Source: Cupriavidus agavae
GTDB lineage: Bacteria; Pseudomonadota; Gammaproteobacteria; Burkholderiales; Burkholderiaceae
Assembly (NCBI RefSeq): GCF_004217045.1
Contig: NZ_SGXM01000006.1
Span: forward strand, 181,137 to 245,136
Direction: 5' to 3'
Length of the DNA: 64,000 nt
The position numbers and the translations under genes were made by a program. The notes beneath the pieces are model-generated. The model ran no database searches. It was not told where the DNA came from and worked only from the letters and a program-made list of their open reading frames with translations. This document shows positions 9,429 to 19,389 of this stretch, in pieces. Position 1 is the stretch's first letter. Each line of letters opens with the position of its first letter.

Positions 9429-10760
9429 TTGAATTTACCTCTACATCCCGCCAAAGCCAGCGTTCAGGCCATTGCCGAACGTGCCCAGGACCACGTTGAC
9501 GCCACGCGACTCGCTACATCTCTGGTGGCACTGGCAGCCTTCGGCGGACGCGACGATGGTGGCGTTTCGCGCGAGACACTGACCGATATCGATCTGGCTG
9601 CGCGTCGTCACCTTATCGCCCAGGCGCGGGCATTGGGTTGTCAGGTTGGCATCGACGATTGCGGCAACCTTTTTTTTCGTCGTGCCGGCCAGCGGGATCT
9701 GCCGCCCGTGCTGACCGGCAGCCATGCCGATACGCAGCCCGTGGGCGGAAAGTACGACGGCGCCTATGGTGTGTTGGCCGGACTTGAGGTGATCGCCGCG
9801 CTCAACGCAGCTGGCATCGAGACACTGCGTCCGGTCGAGGTGGTGTCGTGGACGAACGAGGAAGGTAGCCGTTTCGGCCCCGGTGCCATGGGTTCGAGCG
9901 CCTTCGTCGACCCCTCGCGGCTCGCGGGCTACCGCGAGGCCGCCGACCAGGGGGGCGTACGTTTTGGCGACGCACTGGATGCGGCGCTTGCGGACAGTGA
10001 CGACGTCACGCGTGTTCCGATGGCCCGCCCAATGGCAGCCTGTGTCGAATTGCACATCGAACAGGGCCCCATGCTCGAGGCCGCGCACGTGCCACTGGGC
10101 GTGGTCACCGGCATCCAGGCTGTCCGCTGGTTCGAGGTGACGTGCGTGGGCACGATGGCCCACGCCGGCACCACCCCCATGGCGGTGCGTCGTGACGCCA
10201 TGGCCGTGGCCGTGGCGATCGCCCAGGAACTCTATTCGATGGCGTCGCGCGACACGGGTGCTTCCACCACGCCGGGTGCGCCGGAACTGCGTCTCACACT
10301 GGGCCGATGGGCAGTCGCACCTAACTCGGTCAATACCATTCCAGGACGTGTCACCTTCACGGTGGATATGCGTTGCCTCGACGATGCCGTGCTCGATCAC
10401 GCAGAGGCGGCACTACGTGCGACTTGCCTGCGCCTTGCCTCGTCACCCGACGCTGTAACGGTATCCCGCTTCTTTCATCGCACGCCCACGCATTTTCCCG
10501 AATCGATGCTAGGCCCGATCGAACGTGCCTGCGCACGCGCCAGTGCGCAGGCCGGGCGTGCGCAACCGATACGACTCACATCGGGGGCCTTTCACGACGC
10601 CATGTATCTGGCAGACCATTGCCCCACGGCGATGATCTTTGTGCCGAGCAAGGGCGGAATCAGCCACAATGCTGCCGAAGATACCGATAGTGCGGAGTTG
10701 TTCCTTGGCGTCCAGGCATTGGCTTACACTGTCGCCGAACTGGCCAGCCGCGAGCCATGA
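9429..10760 (+). CDS. M20 family amidohydrolase (N-carbamoyl-L-amino acid hydrolase/allantoate amidohydrolase type)
   Basis: A 443-residue zinc or manganese hydrolase. Metal ligands appear in TGSHADTQPVGGKYDG, EEGSRFG, ELHIEQGPMLE and near the C terminus GAFHDAMYLA. The dimerisation domain lies between them, with the typical TGIQAVRWFEV and GTMAHAGTTPM motifs. This pattern fits ureidoglycolate, allantoate, beta-ureidopropionate or N-carbamoyl amino acid hydrolases. A TTG start follows AGGAG. Together with the amidase it suggests stepwise breakdown of a nitrogen-rich amide. Confidence 0.88.
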   Translation: MNLPLHPAKASVQAIAERAQDHVDATRLATSLVALAAFGGRDDGGVSRETLTDIDLAARRHLIAQARALGCQVGIDDCGNLFFRRAGQRDLPPVLTGSHADTQPVGGKYDGAYGVLAGLEVIAALNAAGIETLRPVEVVSWTNEEGSRFGPGAMGSSAFVDPSRLAGYREAADQGGVRFGDALDAALADSDDVTRVPMARPMAACVELHIEQGPMLEAAHVPLGVVTGIQAVRWFEVTCVGTMAHAGTTPMAVRRDAMAVAVAIAQELYSMASRDTGASTTPGAPELRLTLGRWAVAPNSVNTIPGRVTFTVDMRCLDDAVLDHAEAALRATCLRLASSPDAVTVSRFFHRTPTHFPESMLGPIERACARASAQAGRAQPIRLTSGAFHDAMYLADHCPTAMIFVPSKGGISHNAAEDTDSAELFLGVQALAYTVAELASREP

Positions 10761-10814
10761 CCGAATCATTCGGCGTCAGGTGGCCAGCCTACATCCAACC
10801 GATTCCAAGCCCGT

Positions 10815-11405
10815 ATGGGAAAGACCGCACGCCCCACCCTCGAAGCGGCCGACAGCAAGTCGGCTACCCTCACGCTTGGCGTCAAACTGCGCCACGCTCG
10901 TCTGGTGGCCGGCTACACGCTCGCGCAACTTGCCAATAAGGCGGGGTGTTCAGAAAGCCTGATATCCAAGATCGAGAGGGGGCTGGCTACGCCGTCCTTC
11001 ACCATGTTGCACCGTCTGGCTGTGGCGCTCGACACCAATATCGGCACACTGACTAGCGAGGAAGACCCAAGCCAGTCGCCTATCCTACGGCATGGCGACC
11101 GACCGGTGATTCGTGTAGGGGGCGTAGCGCTGGAGCGCGTGGTGCTACCTAAACGCGGGGGACTGCTGCAGGCGAACATCCATATCGTATGGCCGGGGGA
11201 GGCAAGCGACGGTCAGATCGAGCACCAGGGCGAGGAAGTCGGCTATGTGCTGGAGGGCCAGCTCGAGCTGATGCTTGGCGATGATGTCTATCGCATCGGC
11301 CCCGGCGACGCTTTCACGTTCTCAAGCCAGGTGCCGCATGGCTATCGCAATGTGGGTGATGTAGTGGCGAAGGTGTTATGGGTCAACTCGCCGGCTACAT
11401 TCTGA
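10815..11405 (+). CDS. XRE-family regulator with C-terminal cupin domain
   Basis: A 196-residue protein. Residues about 16-75 form a Cro/C1 helix-turn-helix (LRHARLVAGYTLAQLANKAG, then SESLISKIERG), and residues about 110-195 form a cupin sensor (HQGEEVGYVLEGQLEL). Such proteins usually repress or activate an adjacent catabolic operon in response to its ligand. Here it ends the transporter/amidase operon, 54 bases after the M20 gene, so self-regulation of the operon is likely but not shown. Confidence 0.85.
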   Translation: MGKTARPTLEAADSKSATLTLGVKLRHARLVAGYTLAQLANKAGCSESLISKIERGLATPSFTMLHRLAVALDTNIGTLTSEEDPSQSPILRHGDRPVIRVGGVALERVVLPKRGGLLQANIHIVWPGEASDGQIEHQGEEVGYVLEGQLELMLGDDVYRIGPGDAFTFSSQVPHGYRNVGDVVAKVLWVNSPATF

Positions 11406-11696
11406 ATGATGATCTCGAGCTAGGTCTAACAGAGGTCGTCTGAGAGCGCGACCATTTCCCTTGGTAGCGTCTCTCTTGGCAAAGCGGTTTGCGAAAAGCG
11501 TGATCATATGCGTTCACGCCGTTACTTGAGACTTACGCATCGACTTCATTTTGTCGATTGTCTTAGGCTCCTGCTTCACGATCTCAAAGACGTCAGCCAA
11601 ACACCTACCGCTCTCGGGGTACAGCAAACGGCTCGCCAATGCAGCAATATGGCCGCCGGCTGCCGAAAAATTCGCGTTCGGCCGGCCATTCGTCAT
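11406..11696 (+). other. long 3-prime region before a terminator, no gene seen
   Basis: About 290 bases between the XRE-cupin gene and a strong terminator. Small open frames here show no family features. It may simply be a long trailer or hold a small RNA. Confidence 0.3.
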
Positions 11697-11723
11697 AGCC
11701 CACCGTCGGTGGGCTTCTTTTTT
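11697..11723 (+). terminator. rho-independent terminator
   Basis: AGCCCACC and GGTGGGCT form a perfect eight-base-pair stem with a three-base loop, followed by TCTTTTTT. It faces right and probably ends the operon that starts at 3216. Confidence 0.8.
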
Positions 11724-11811
11724 GCCTTAACAACCAAGCGCGACGCCTTCTTACGCTCTGGACAATGACCTTCGAACGCCGAACGCGAGGCGACTGTGTG
11801 CAGCACCCCTT

Positions 11812-11994
11812 CTAGGGCGACATTTCAATGGTCGCGCCGTTAGGGGCGAGCGTTTCGGCGAATTCGACCGTGAAGCGTCCGACAGCGGCTTGCACCGCGT
11901 CGGCCTCTTCTATCTTGCCGAGTTCTCTGAGATAGCGCTCGGCCGCTCTTAGATAAGCGAGCTGGGCGTCGTAGGAGCTACGGGGCGGAATCAT
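11812..11994 (-). CDS. small hypothetical protein
   Basis: An open frame of 60 residues from an ATG at 11994, or 64 from a TTG at 12006. It has helical, acidic character (LAYLRAAERYLRELGKIEEA). No ribosome site is clear and I do not recognise a family. It is kept because its composition looks protein-like compared with neighbouring frames. Confidence 0.3.
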   Translation of the reverse strand: MIPPRSSYDAQLAYLRAAERYLRELGKIEEADAVQAAVGRFTVEFAETLAPNGATIEMSP

Positions 11995-12006
11995 AATGGT
12001 CGCCAA

Positions 12007-12730
12007 TGTATAGCAAAAACGGCGGCTGTGGCATTTTATTGCCCATCCTTATAGCGACGAACGGAGGCGCCTTCCGCACGGGTGGGTAGTCCCCGCCCTC
12101 CATGACCTGACTGGGGTAACGCGCCCCTGCAGGTGTGGGCCCGTTTTGTGGAGCTTGCGTTGCGTTAAGGGCGAACCAGTATTTTGTGCAACCACTTGCG
12201 GGGTGGTGCATTGCACAATAGCGTACGGGACTTAGCGTCAACCGCGGCGTGCCGAACTCAAACCCGGGCGATCTCGGACCGTAAGGCGTGACGAACGCAC
12301 TTTAGCAATAGCAAGCCATCCGTCCATGTCTTTGACGTAAGGTTTTGTAGACCAATGCTCGCAAGATTTGCTGTTTGCCGTAAGTTTCGGCGGTTAATGG
12401 CGTTTTCTGCGTGATCGTATCTCCGTGTCGTTTATTTTGAGTTCAGCCCCGCAGGACGTTTTCCCCCAATTCATCGGATTAGGGTTTGTCGATATCGACA
12501 GTAGTATTGGAAAGCGACCGACTTTGTCGCCGCGGGGCGAGTTCATAGACGAAATCCAGCCACGCTTCCGCCGGGAAGCGACGTCAGGAATGCCGGTTTT
12601 TTTGAACTACTGGCGGCCTACAGCCGCTCCCGGGCGTTGCTTCAGCTCGTAGATACGTGTTTGCCCTCCCCCGCACCGCCATTAAGCGACCGCAATGAAG
12701 CTGTCGTTCCCAGACGAGCTCTCGGTAAGG
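12007..12730. other. gene-poor stretch with an interrupted hairpin
   Basis: No convincing gene in about 720 bases. At 12184-12218 the arms TTGTGCAA and TTGCACAA enclose inner arms CCAC and GTGG, giving an interrupted hairpin. It has no U-tract, so it is not an ordinary terminator; it could be an operator or a recombination site remnant. Confidence 0.35.
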
Positions 12731-14959
12731 CTATCGATCCAAGACTTCTCGCACCTTGGCAGCTAGCGCATCTAGCGCGAATGGTTTTGCGAGGATCGGC
12801 ATGTCCCTATCGTGCCTTCCCTGTTGTACGTTCGTGTTGCGGGCATATCCCGTGGTGAAAAGGCACTTCACCCTTGGCTGCAGCTGCTTCGCTTGCGCAA
12901 CGACTTGCTCCCCTGTCATCCCTCCGGGTAGGACCAAATCTGAGAAGACCATATCGATCGGCATCTCTTTCAGAATCCTGATGGCCATCGCCCCATCCTT
13001 GGCATCAACAACGTGGTATCCCAGGGCCTGGAGTGCGGATACAGCGTACTGCCGTACGTCGGCATCATCTTCCACCACCAGAATGGTCTCTCCGGTCACG
13101 GCGTCTAGGCCCATAATCTCGCCGCTCTCCGACTGAGTCGGGTGGTATCCGCTATGTCGAGGAAGGTAGAGCCGAACTGTTGTCCCTCGACCCGGCTCAG
13201 AGTTCAGCTCAACGTGTCCGTTTGATTGTTTGACGAACCCGTAGACCTGGCTCAGGCCCAGACCCGTGCCGCGACCATCTTCCTTAGTGGTGAAAAACGG
13301 CTCGAACGCGCGCGCAAGCGTGCTTGCGTCCATACCAGCCCCCGTATCGGTTACAGTGACTAACACATACTCACCAGGAGCCAGACTTCCGAAAGCCGCG
13401 ACGTCTTTATCAGTCAAGTGCGCATTGGCCGTTCCGATCCTCAATCGGCCACCGCCCGGCATCGCATCGCGTGCGTTGACGGCCAGGTTGACGATCGTGC
13501 TTTCCAGCTCGCTGGGATCTACTTCGCTCCTCCACACATCGGCGGCCAGATCAGTTTGGAGCTCGACGGTCTCCCCGAGCGCCCTTCTAAGCAGCTCCGA
13601 CATTCCTTGGACCACCGCATTGATATCAAGAGGCTTTGGATCAAGCGGCTGACGACGCGCAAACGCAAGCAACTTCTGCGTCAGGCTCGCCGCACGTCTG
13701 GCGCCGCCCATCGCCATGGCCGCAGCGCGACGCTGTCGCGGCATTTCCTCCGGAAGAATGAGACTCAGCAAATCGAGATTGCCCACAATGATCTGCAGGA
13801 AGTTATTGAAGTCGTGCGCGATTCCGCCCGTAAGCTGCCCGACAGCCTCCATTTTCTGCGCTTGCCTGAGCGATTCAGCTTTCTCCAACAGTTCCTCGGT
13901 ACGGCGCCGAACCTGATCCTCCAGATCGGCATTGAGTTCGCGCAGCGCCGCTTCCGCTCTCCGGCGCTCTTCTAACTCTCTACGGGCGGCCTCAGCAAGG
14001 CGCATGTTGTCGATCGCCACCGCCGCCTCGGCTGCCAAGCCGGTCAACATCTGCTCAGAATCTTGAGAAAAACGTCCTGGTGAAGAATGTCCGAAAAAAA
14101 GTCCTCCCAGCACACCATCTCGTCGTGACATCACGGGGACGGCAAGGTAACTGCGTACCGGCAAATGCCCTTTTGGCATTCCGTGGTGAGGAAGGTTACG
14201 GCCGTATCGCGGATCTTTGGTGATGTCATCCGAGCGCACAATTCCTTCGCCATTGAAGGTGGGAGCAAATATCGCCGTATTGCGCGGCATCGGGAACTTG
14301 GAGAACGTCTCGCGCGGAACGCCAGAAATGGTGTACAGCGTATAGCTTTCGCCTTGTTCGTCCACTATGTTGTAGAAAAAGGCTCCAAACTCCGCACCGG
14401 CCAATTTCACCCCGGCGTCCGTCACGGTCTGGATAACACTGGCCAGGTCGGCGTCTCTAGCCAGTGCCGCACCCACACCGTTCATGATTTCCAACGCGCG
14501 AGTACGCTCCTGTAGCGTTGTCTCAAGTTCCTTCTGCCGCGTTTCATCTCGCAAGACCTTCACGAAACCGGATGCTGGATCTTCCGGAAACAAAGGCTTG
14601 GTTTCCCCCAGGGCCCAAATCAACCTTCCGTCCTTACAGACTCGCCACCCTGTCGCACCACCGACACCCTTGGAGACGGCCTCCTCCATCTCTGCCTCCA
14701 AGAGCGCCCGCCCTCCATCCTCGTCGGGAAACAACCTAACTAAAGACTGTCCCAGCATCTCCTGCTCAGTCCAGCCCAGGATTCGCGTCGCGCCTTCGCT
14801 CCAACCCGTCACTATCCCGCGGGCGTCGAACGTCACAATCGCCGTCTCCCCGGCGCTATTCAGTATCCGTCGATACCGCTCCAACACGCTTGGCTGGTCG
14901 GCTCGAATAAACGGATCTCCCATTGAAAGCGGAAACTGATTGTTTCGAAGTCGAGACAT
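12731..14959 (-). CDS. hybrid sensor histidine kinase (PAS-GAF-HisKA-HATPase-REC)
   Basis: A 742-residue hybrid kinase. From the chosen ATG: PAS domain at about 25-145, GAF domain at about 155-320, a coiled coil, then HisKA with phospho-acceptor His382 in GGIAHDFNN, an HATPase domain with NLAVNARDAMPGG and GTGLGLS, and a C-terminal receiver with acceptor Asp in FSDLVLPGG. There are no membrane segments, so it is probably cytoplasmic. A TTG at 15019 would add 20 residues; neither start has a strong ribosome site. No partner response regulator lies nearby. Confidence 0.88.
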   Translation of the reverse strand: MSRLRNNQFPLSMGDPFIRADQPSVLERYRRILNSAGETAIVTFDARGIVTGWSEGATRILGWTEQEMLGQSLVRLFPDEDGGRALLEAEMEEAVSKGVGGATGWRVCKDGRLIWALGETKPLFPEDPASGFVKVLRDETRQKELETTLQERTRALEIMNGVGAALARDADLASVIQTVTDAGVKLAGAEFGAFFYNIVDEQGESYTLYTISGVPRETFSKFPMPRNTAIFAPTFNGEGIVRSDDITKDPRYGRNLPHHGMPKGHLPVRSYLAVPVMSRRDGVLGGLFFGHSSPGRFSQDSEQMLTGLAAEAAVAIDNMRLAEAARRELEERRRAEAALRELNADLEDQVRRRTEELLEKAESLRQAQKMEAVGQLTGGIAHDFNNFLQIIVGNLDLLSLILPEEMPRQRRAAAMAMGGARRAASLTQKLLAFARRQPLDPKPLDINAVVQGMSELLRRALGETVELQTDLAADVWRSEVDPSELESTIVNLAVNARDAMPGGGRLRIGTANAHLTDKDVAAFGSLAPGEYVLVTVTDTGAGMDASTLARAFEPFFTTKEDGRGTGLGLSQVYGFVKQSNGHVELNSEPGRGTTVRLYLPRHSGYHPTQSESGEIMGLDAVTGETILVVEDDADVRQYAVSALQALGYHVVDAKDGAMAIRILKEMPIDMVFSDLVLPGGMTGEQVVAQAKQLQPRVKCLFTTGYARNTNVQQGRHDRDMPILAKPFALDALAAKVREVLDR

Positions 14960-16241
14960 AACGATCCAAGCCCTGTCGGGAGGCTCCGACGAAGATTGAA
15001 GGACATTCGGTTCGCCCAACCCTGACCTTTCTGCAGCGAACCCGTGGGCGCGGCCACTACGTTCTTGTAATAGGCGGCGGTTCTACAGTCGTATGTTACG
15101 TTGCGTCGTCAGGATACCTGCAATAAGACGATGCAAGGGCTCCTTGATCACGACTTGGCAGAGGCGACAACCGGGACAACATAGCTGTCTGCCGAGCGTC
15201 GTTTTCCTCGAACGGCAAAGCTCCGGCGGCCTGCCGGCCGGTAGAACCCCGGGGTCAGAACGCATTGGAAGCCATGCGCCTCACAGATTTATCACGCCGG
15301 GCCCCCTGGACTGCCGAGACATCCTGCCGACGCCATGTGCGCTTATCACCACATAAAACCCATCTGGCCCATTGCCACCGCTGGTCACTCCGCGAACGGT
15401 CGAGTTCCGCTCGCCCGGCCGAAATATCTGTGGCACGGTCTCTGCTCGTACACCTCCGGTGGCTCACAGGGGCCCTCACTTGTCGCCTCCTTTTTTTGCC
15501 CGCTTCGCTGCGGGCTTTCTTTTTTTGCTCACAGGCTGACACCCGGGTCGGGCCATCCAAGCCAAGGTGCGAACAAACAAACTATATCTGTCCAGTCCCG
15601 ACCAACCCGGAAGACGAGCGCAGGATGCGTTGTAGCCCCGGTTCATCATTGACGACGATCGTGGCAGGTGCCTGCATTTCATAATCCCAACGACGTCGGC
15701 GGCACCTTTCTTGCTGATGTGACAGAGCCAGAGGATCTGTCATGCCAAACATACATCATCTAAATTGCATTTCGACTACGCGTCAAACCTCGCCCTTCAG
15801 GGCGCGGAAGGATAGCGCGGACGCCGTACGCGTCCTTTGTTGCGGTTAGTGTGGCGTTTTCTGTTGTTCGATGTACTGGCGGCCGGCCGCCACGCCGATT
15901 CGCTGCCAAAAATGCACCTTCGGGACGATGCGTAATTCTGCATGACCCGATGTGCGCGTGAGATCGGTGGGGGAGCCAACATTGGAGGAATACCAATGTA
16001 AGTGCTAGAGTTCAACGCATCCGAAGGGCAGCCCATGGAGAACGCCGCGAATCGCCGGTGGGATAGATCATTAGTATGGCCCAAACGGGTGTTCAAGGGC
16101 AAAAGCCTCGCTCAAAAGGGCTGGACGCTTCAACGCTTCAGGAGATCGCCGTTGGGCCAGCGCAAGCGCCGGGTGCGCAACTGCGGCGGAACAGGACGGG
16201 CATAGTATGGCTTCTTAGGAAATGATGTCGGCTAGGGCGCC
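14960..16241. other. gene-poor region
   Basis: About 1.3 kb in which no frame shows recognisable protein features. The only clear element is the terminator at 15498. The stretch may be decayed mobile DNA. Confidence 0.4.
15498..15526 (+). terminator. rho-independent terminator without an upstream gene
   Basis: GCCCGC and GCGGGC form a stem around TTCGCT, followed by a long T-tract (TTTCTTTTTTT). It faces right, but the nearest upstream gene lies on the other strand, so it may end an unannotated small RNA or be a relic. Confidence 0.65.
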
Positions 16242-16553
16242 TCAGCAACCCGTGGCGTACCGCTCCTGCTCGCGGCCATCGACCAGCCGCTGGAGGACGA
16301 AATTGTGGCGCCGCTTGCCGCTGTTGCCCTCTGTGCGCACATAGGTAAGTAATACGGCATGCCGCCCCTCTTCAAATCGATACTGGAACGACCCCGGGCC
16401 GGCATCTCCCTCGGCGATGGGATCAGGCTCGAGAAGCATGCGCGCGCACCAGAGGATGACCAAAGGATCGTGCTCCGCAGCCGTGCGCGCCAGCGCTTGC
16501 TGTAATTCGTTGAAAACAAAATGGGCGCGCCCGGCGTCGACGATCATGTTCAT
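16242..16553 (-). CDS. hypothetical protein
   Basis: A 103-residue frame (MNMIVDAGRAHFVFNELQQA...) with good amphipathic composition and alternating strand-like segments near its end. I do not recognise a family. Just upstream on the same strand a 37-codon frame without a start (16573-16686, containing LGRLPPQDLMRLRDLGLDV) ends in TAG, so this may be the tail of a decayed operon. Confidence 0.45.
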   Translation of the reverse strand: MNMIVDAGRAHFVFNELQQALARTAAEHDPLVILWCARMLLEPDPIAEGDAGPGSFQYRFEEGRHAVLLTYVRTEGNSGKRRHNFVLQRLVDGREQERYATGC

Positions 16554-16799
16554 CGGCTTTTCGCATTAGCTAAAGAGTCAAGTTCACATCCAGTCCCAGG
16601 TCGCGCAGTCGCATCAGATCCTGAGGGGGGAGCCGGCCCAGCTGTCTTTTGCGAAGGGAAACGTTCTCCAGCAGTGCCTTCTAAGCACGGTACCGGGTCG
16701 CTGCAGACATTCCTGTCTCAGGGCAAGGGGTTTCATGATGCCCTGAAACGAAGCGCGGGAGGCCATTTACAATGGTGCGCTCTAGACTGGTGACGACAA

Positions 16800-17363
16800 A
16801 TGGGTTTTGAACAGCTTGCAGAATTGAGGAAACTACTGGCCGCCAAGGCCCGCCAGGAAGACTCGCCTTCCCCACAGGCGAAGGATACCGCGCGTGTACG
16901 AAAGGCGCCGAAGGTGCGCAAACCCGCCCAAGAAGCGCGCGATGAGACGATTCCCGGTCCGCAGACGTCGCCCCCGAACTTAAAGCCGCGTTCGCCCAAT
17001 AGTGAGGTCGATCAGACGGTCGTTCTGCTGGGCAAATTGCAGAAGCGCTTCCCCCTCGCTTTCCCAAAGAAGCCGGCGCCTAAAGTCGCTCTCAAAGTCG
17101 GCATCCTCGAAGATCTTCTCGGAGTGAAGGACGAATTACGCCTGAGCGCGGAGGAAATTCGCGCTGTTCTCTCGATGTGGTGTCGCGGCATCCGGTATTG
17201 GGAAGCCATGGTCGAAGGCGCGCCGAGAGTCGCCCTGGATGGCACTGTGGTCGGGCAGGTCACCGAGTCCGATGCGATCCGTGCGCGGCAACTGCGCGGG
17301 CGGCGAGCAAAGCCTTCTGTCGCGAAGGCTGAGGAACCGCAACATCCTGATGCGTCCTCCTGA
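16800..17363 (+). CDS. ProQ/FinO-family RNA chaperone
   Basis: A 187-residue protein. A basic, proline-rich N-terminal tail of about 70 residues precedes a ProQ/FinO domain at about 75-160, with the family pattern LGKLQKRFPLAF, LKVGILEDLL, and RYWEAMVEGAPRVALDG. These proteins bind structured small RNAs and their targets. A low-complexity N-terminal tail before the domain is common in plasmid- and island-borne versions. It is a single gene; the HipBA module starts 200 bases downstream. Confidence 0.8.
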   Translation: MGFEQLAELRKLLAAKARQEDSPSPQAKDTARVRKAPKVRKPAQEARDETIPGPQTSPPNLKPRSPNSEVDQTVVLLGKLQKRFPLAFPKKPAPKVALKVGILEDLLGVKDELRLSAEEIRAVLSMWCRGIRYWEAMVEGAPRVALDGTVVGQVTESDAIRARQLRGRRAKPSVAKAEEPQHPDASS

Positions 17364-17567
17364 TCGGCCTAACGCGTTCAAGGAAAATGTGAGCTCCCCG
17401 GCTAAGGGCAGTAATTGCGGCTCCCGTTGCACCCCTAATACGGGTAGTAATCACTGCATTGGGCTCATAACGCCCCAAATACGAGATATTGCGCCTTGAC
17501 GTCCGGCGTCTTATCAACGATGATGAGTTATCCATATTTGGGTCGTTGTGGTTCGAATTGACACGTA

Positions 17568-17915
17568 ATGACCCGATTTCGGGATTCTACGCGGACTCAA
17601 TACGCCATGCCTTCGATTCGAAACTCGTCTACTGGCGATGAAATCGCCGCCGAGATTGGCGCGCGCCTGCGAGCCAAGCGGATGGAGCGCAACCTGACGA
17701 TCGCGGCATTGGCTGAGCGAGCCGGCGTCGGCCACAACCGGATTGGGGACATTGAAGCCGGTCGCGATGTGCGCGTTTCGACGCTCGTGAAGGTGATGCG
17801 CGCGCTCAGCATGGTGAGCAACTTGGAGGCCGCCTTCCCGGACACGCTGCCCTCCAGCGAAGCCATCAACAGCCGCGGTGAGGTTCGTCAACGCGCTTAC
17901 ATGCCCAAGGAGTAA
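17568..17915 (+). CDS. HipB-like XRE antitoxin
   Basis: A 115-residue protein with a Cro/C1 helix-turn-helix at about 25-85 (ARLRAKRMERNLTIAALAER, then GHNRIGDIEAG). It precedes a HipA kinase gene by five bases, the usual antitoxin-toxin order. It should bind HipA and repress the shared promoter. The ATG at 17568 is used; an ATG at 17607 would give a 102-residue form closer to usual HipB length, and neither has a clear ribosome site. Confidence 0.8.
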   Translation: MTRFRDSTRTQYAMPSIRNSSTGDEIAAEIGARLRAKRMERNLTIAALAERAGVGHNRIGDIEAGRDVRVSTLVKVMRALSMVSNLEAAFPDTLPSSEAINSRGEVRQRAYMPKE

Positions 17916-17920
17916 GCGTC

Positions 17921-19261
17921 GTGGACACACCGAAGAAGCCCGCAGCGCCGGTGCGCAAGCGCGCCGCCCGAATAGTTCGACCGGCCCCCGGCGTCGTCGC
18001 CAGTGCCCAGGTATTGTGGTGTGAGCGCCCTGTTGGCACCGTCACAGAGTTCGATAGCGGTCGGATCGGCTTCAATTACGATCCTGAATACCTTGGCACC
18101 GGCGGCCCGAGCCTGTCACCCGAGTTTCTGCCTGCCGAGTCGGGCACCTTCGAGTTTCCCGAGCTGCGGCGCGTGGAATCCTTTCTGGGTCTGCCCGGCG
18201 CCCTGGCTGACGCCTTGCCAGACACCTTCGGCAATCTCATTATCAAGCGCTACTTCGCTGAGCGCGGCGAGCCGGACAAGGCCATGAGCCCGGTCCAACG
18301 CCTGCTCTATATCGGGGATCGCGCCATGGGTGCGCTGGAGTTTCGCCCCCGGATTGATCGTCTGGCCACCGCCGGCGAAGCCGAGGCGCTCGAAGTCGGC
18401 TCTCTGGTGGAAGCCGCGCGCAAGATCGTCTCGGGCGAGGAGGATGGCGCCATATCGGAGCTCATGCGCATCGGCGCGAGTGCGGGCGGCGCCCGCGCGA
18501 AGGCCCTCATTCTCTGGGACCGCGACAAGAGGCAGATCCGCTCGGCCTTCGCCAAGCCACGCACGGGCGAGCAAAGCTGGCTGATCAAGTTCGGTGGCGT
18601 TGAGTCGGCAAACCCCAAGGACCACCAGGCTCAGCCGTTCAACCGTGTCGAATACACTTACGCCCTGCTCACGAAGGCGCTTGGCATCGATATGGCGCCC
18701 GTCGACTTTATCGAAGACGAGCTAGGGCGCTTTCACTTTCTCACCAAGCGATTCGACCGCCCGGATGACGGCAGCCGGATCTACATGCACAGCCTCGCCG
18801 GTCTTGCGCATGTCGATTACAACATCCCGCGTGCCTACAGCTACGACCAGTATTTCCGCTGGATCCTGCGACTGGAAATGCCGCATACCGCCATCGAGGA
18901 AGCGTATCGGCGGATGATCTTCAATGTCGTCGGCCGCAATCAGGACGACCACGTGAAAAACTTCGCCTTCCTGATGTCACCCGCCGGCGAATGGCGCCTC
19001 TCGCCAGCCTATGACCTCACCTTCTCGGCAGGCACCGGTTACACGTTGCAACACCAGATGACGATCGGTGGCAAATCCGACGACTTCGCCGTGGAAGATT
19101 TGGTCGCCTTTGGAAAGGCATACGGCGTCATCAACCCCAAGGCCGTCATCGCGCGAACCGTGGAAGCATTTAGCGGTTGGGCCGCACTGGCCCGGGATTG
19201 GAACGTCGCGCCGAACGAAATTGCAGCGCGCGCCTCGCGTCTGCGACTCTTCAAAGTCTGA
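17921..19261 (+). CDS. hipA: HipA-family Ser/Thr kinase toxin
   Basis: A 446-residue HipA protein: N-terminal subdomain with the motif SLSPEFLP, a phosphate-binding loop region rich in Gly/Ala (IGASAGGARAKA), catalytic segment GRNQDDHVKNFAF and metal-binding SPAYDLTFS. HipA kinases phosphorylate tRNA synthetases or other targets and cause growth arrest. The GTG start has AAGGAG overlapping the hipB stop region. All catalytic motifs are present, so it is probably active. Confidence 0.88.
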   Translation: MDTPKKPAAPVRKRAARIVRPAPGVVASAQVLWCERPVGTVTEFDSGRIGFNYDPEYLGTGGPSLSPEFLPAESGTFEFPELRRVESFLGLPGALADALPDTFGNLIIKRYFAERGEPDKAMSPVQRLLYIGDRAMGALEFRPRIDRLATAGEAEALEVGSLVEAARKIVSGEEDGAISELMRIGASAGGARAKALILWDRDKRQIRSAFAKPRTGEQSWLIKFGGVESANPKDHQAQPFNRVEYTYALLTKALGIDMAPVDFIEDELGRFHFLTKRFDRPDDGSRIYMHSLAGLAHVDYNIPRAYSYDQYFRWILRLEMPHTAIEEAYRRMIFNVVGRNQDDHVKNFAFLMSPAGEWRLSPAYDLTFSAGTGYTLQHQMTIGGKSDDFAVEDLVAFGKAYGVINPKAVIARTVEAFSGWAALARDWNVAPNEIAARASRLRLFKV

Positions 19262-19389
19262 GCAAGGCCGCCGCTTGTGTCGCTAGTCGGGCCGCAACGG
19301 CGGATGCTGCCTCTCATACCGGCTCTACGAGGGCAAACGGTATGGCCACCATGATATGTTCAGGCCTTAATGCGCCCTATTGATTCGCC

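Noticed and set aside
12425..12652. A 75-codon plus-strand frame from GTG
   Set aside because: No ribosome site, no family pattern and low protein-like composition.
16573..16686. A 37-codon minus-strand frame ending LGLDVNLTL before the hypothetical gene at 16242
   Set aside because: It has no start codon and a stop directly upstream; it may be a relic but is too short to call.
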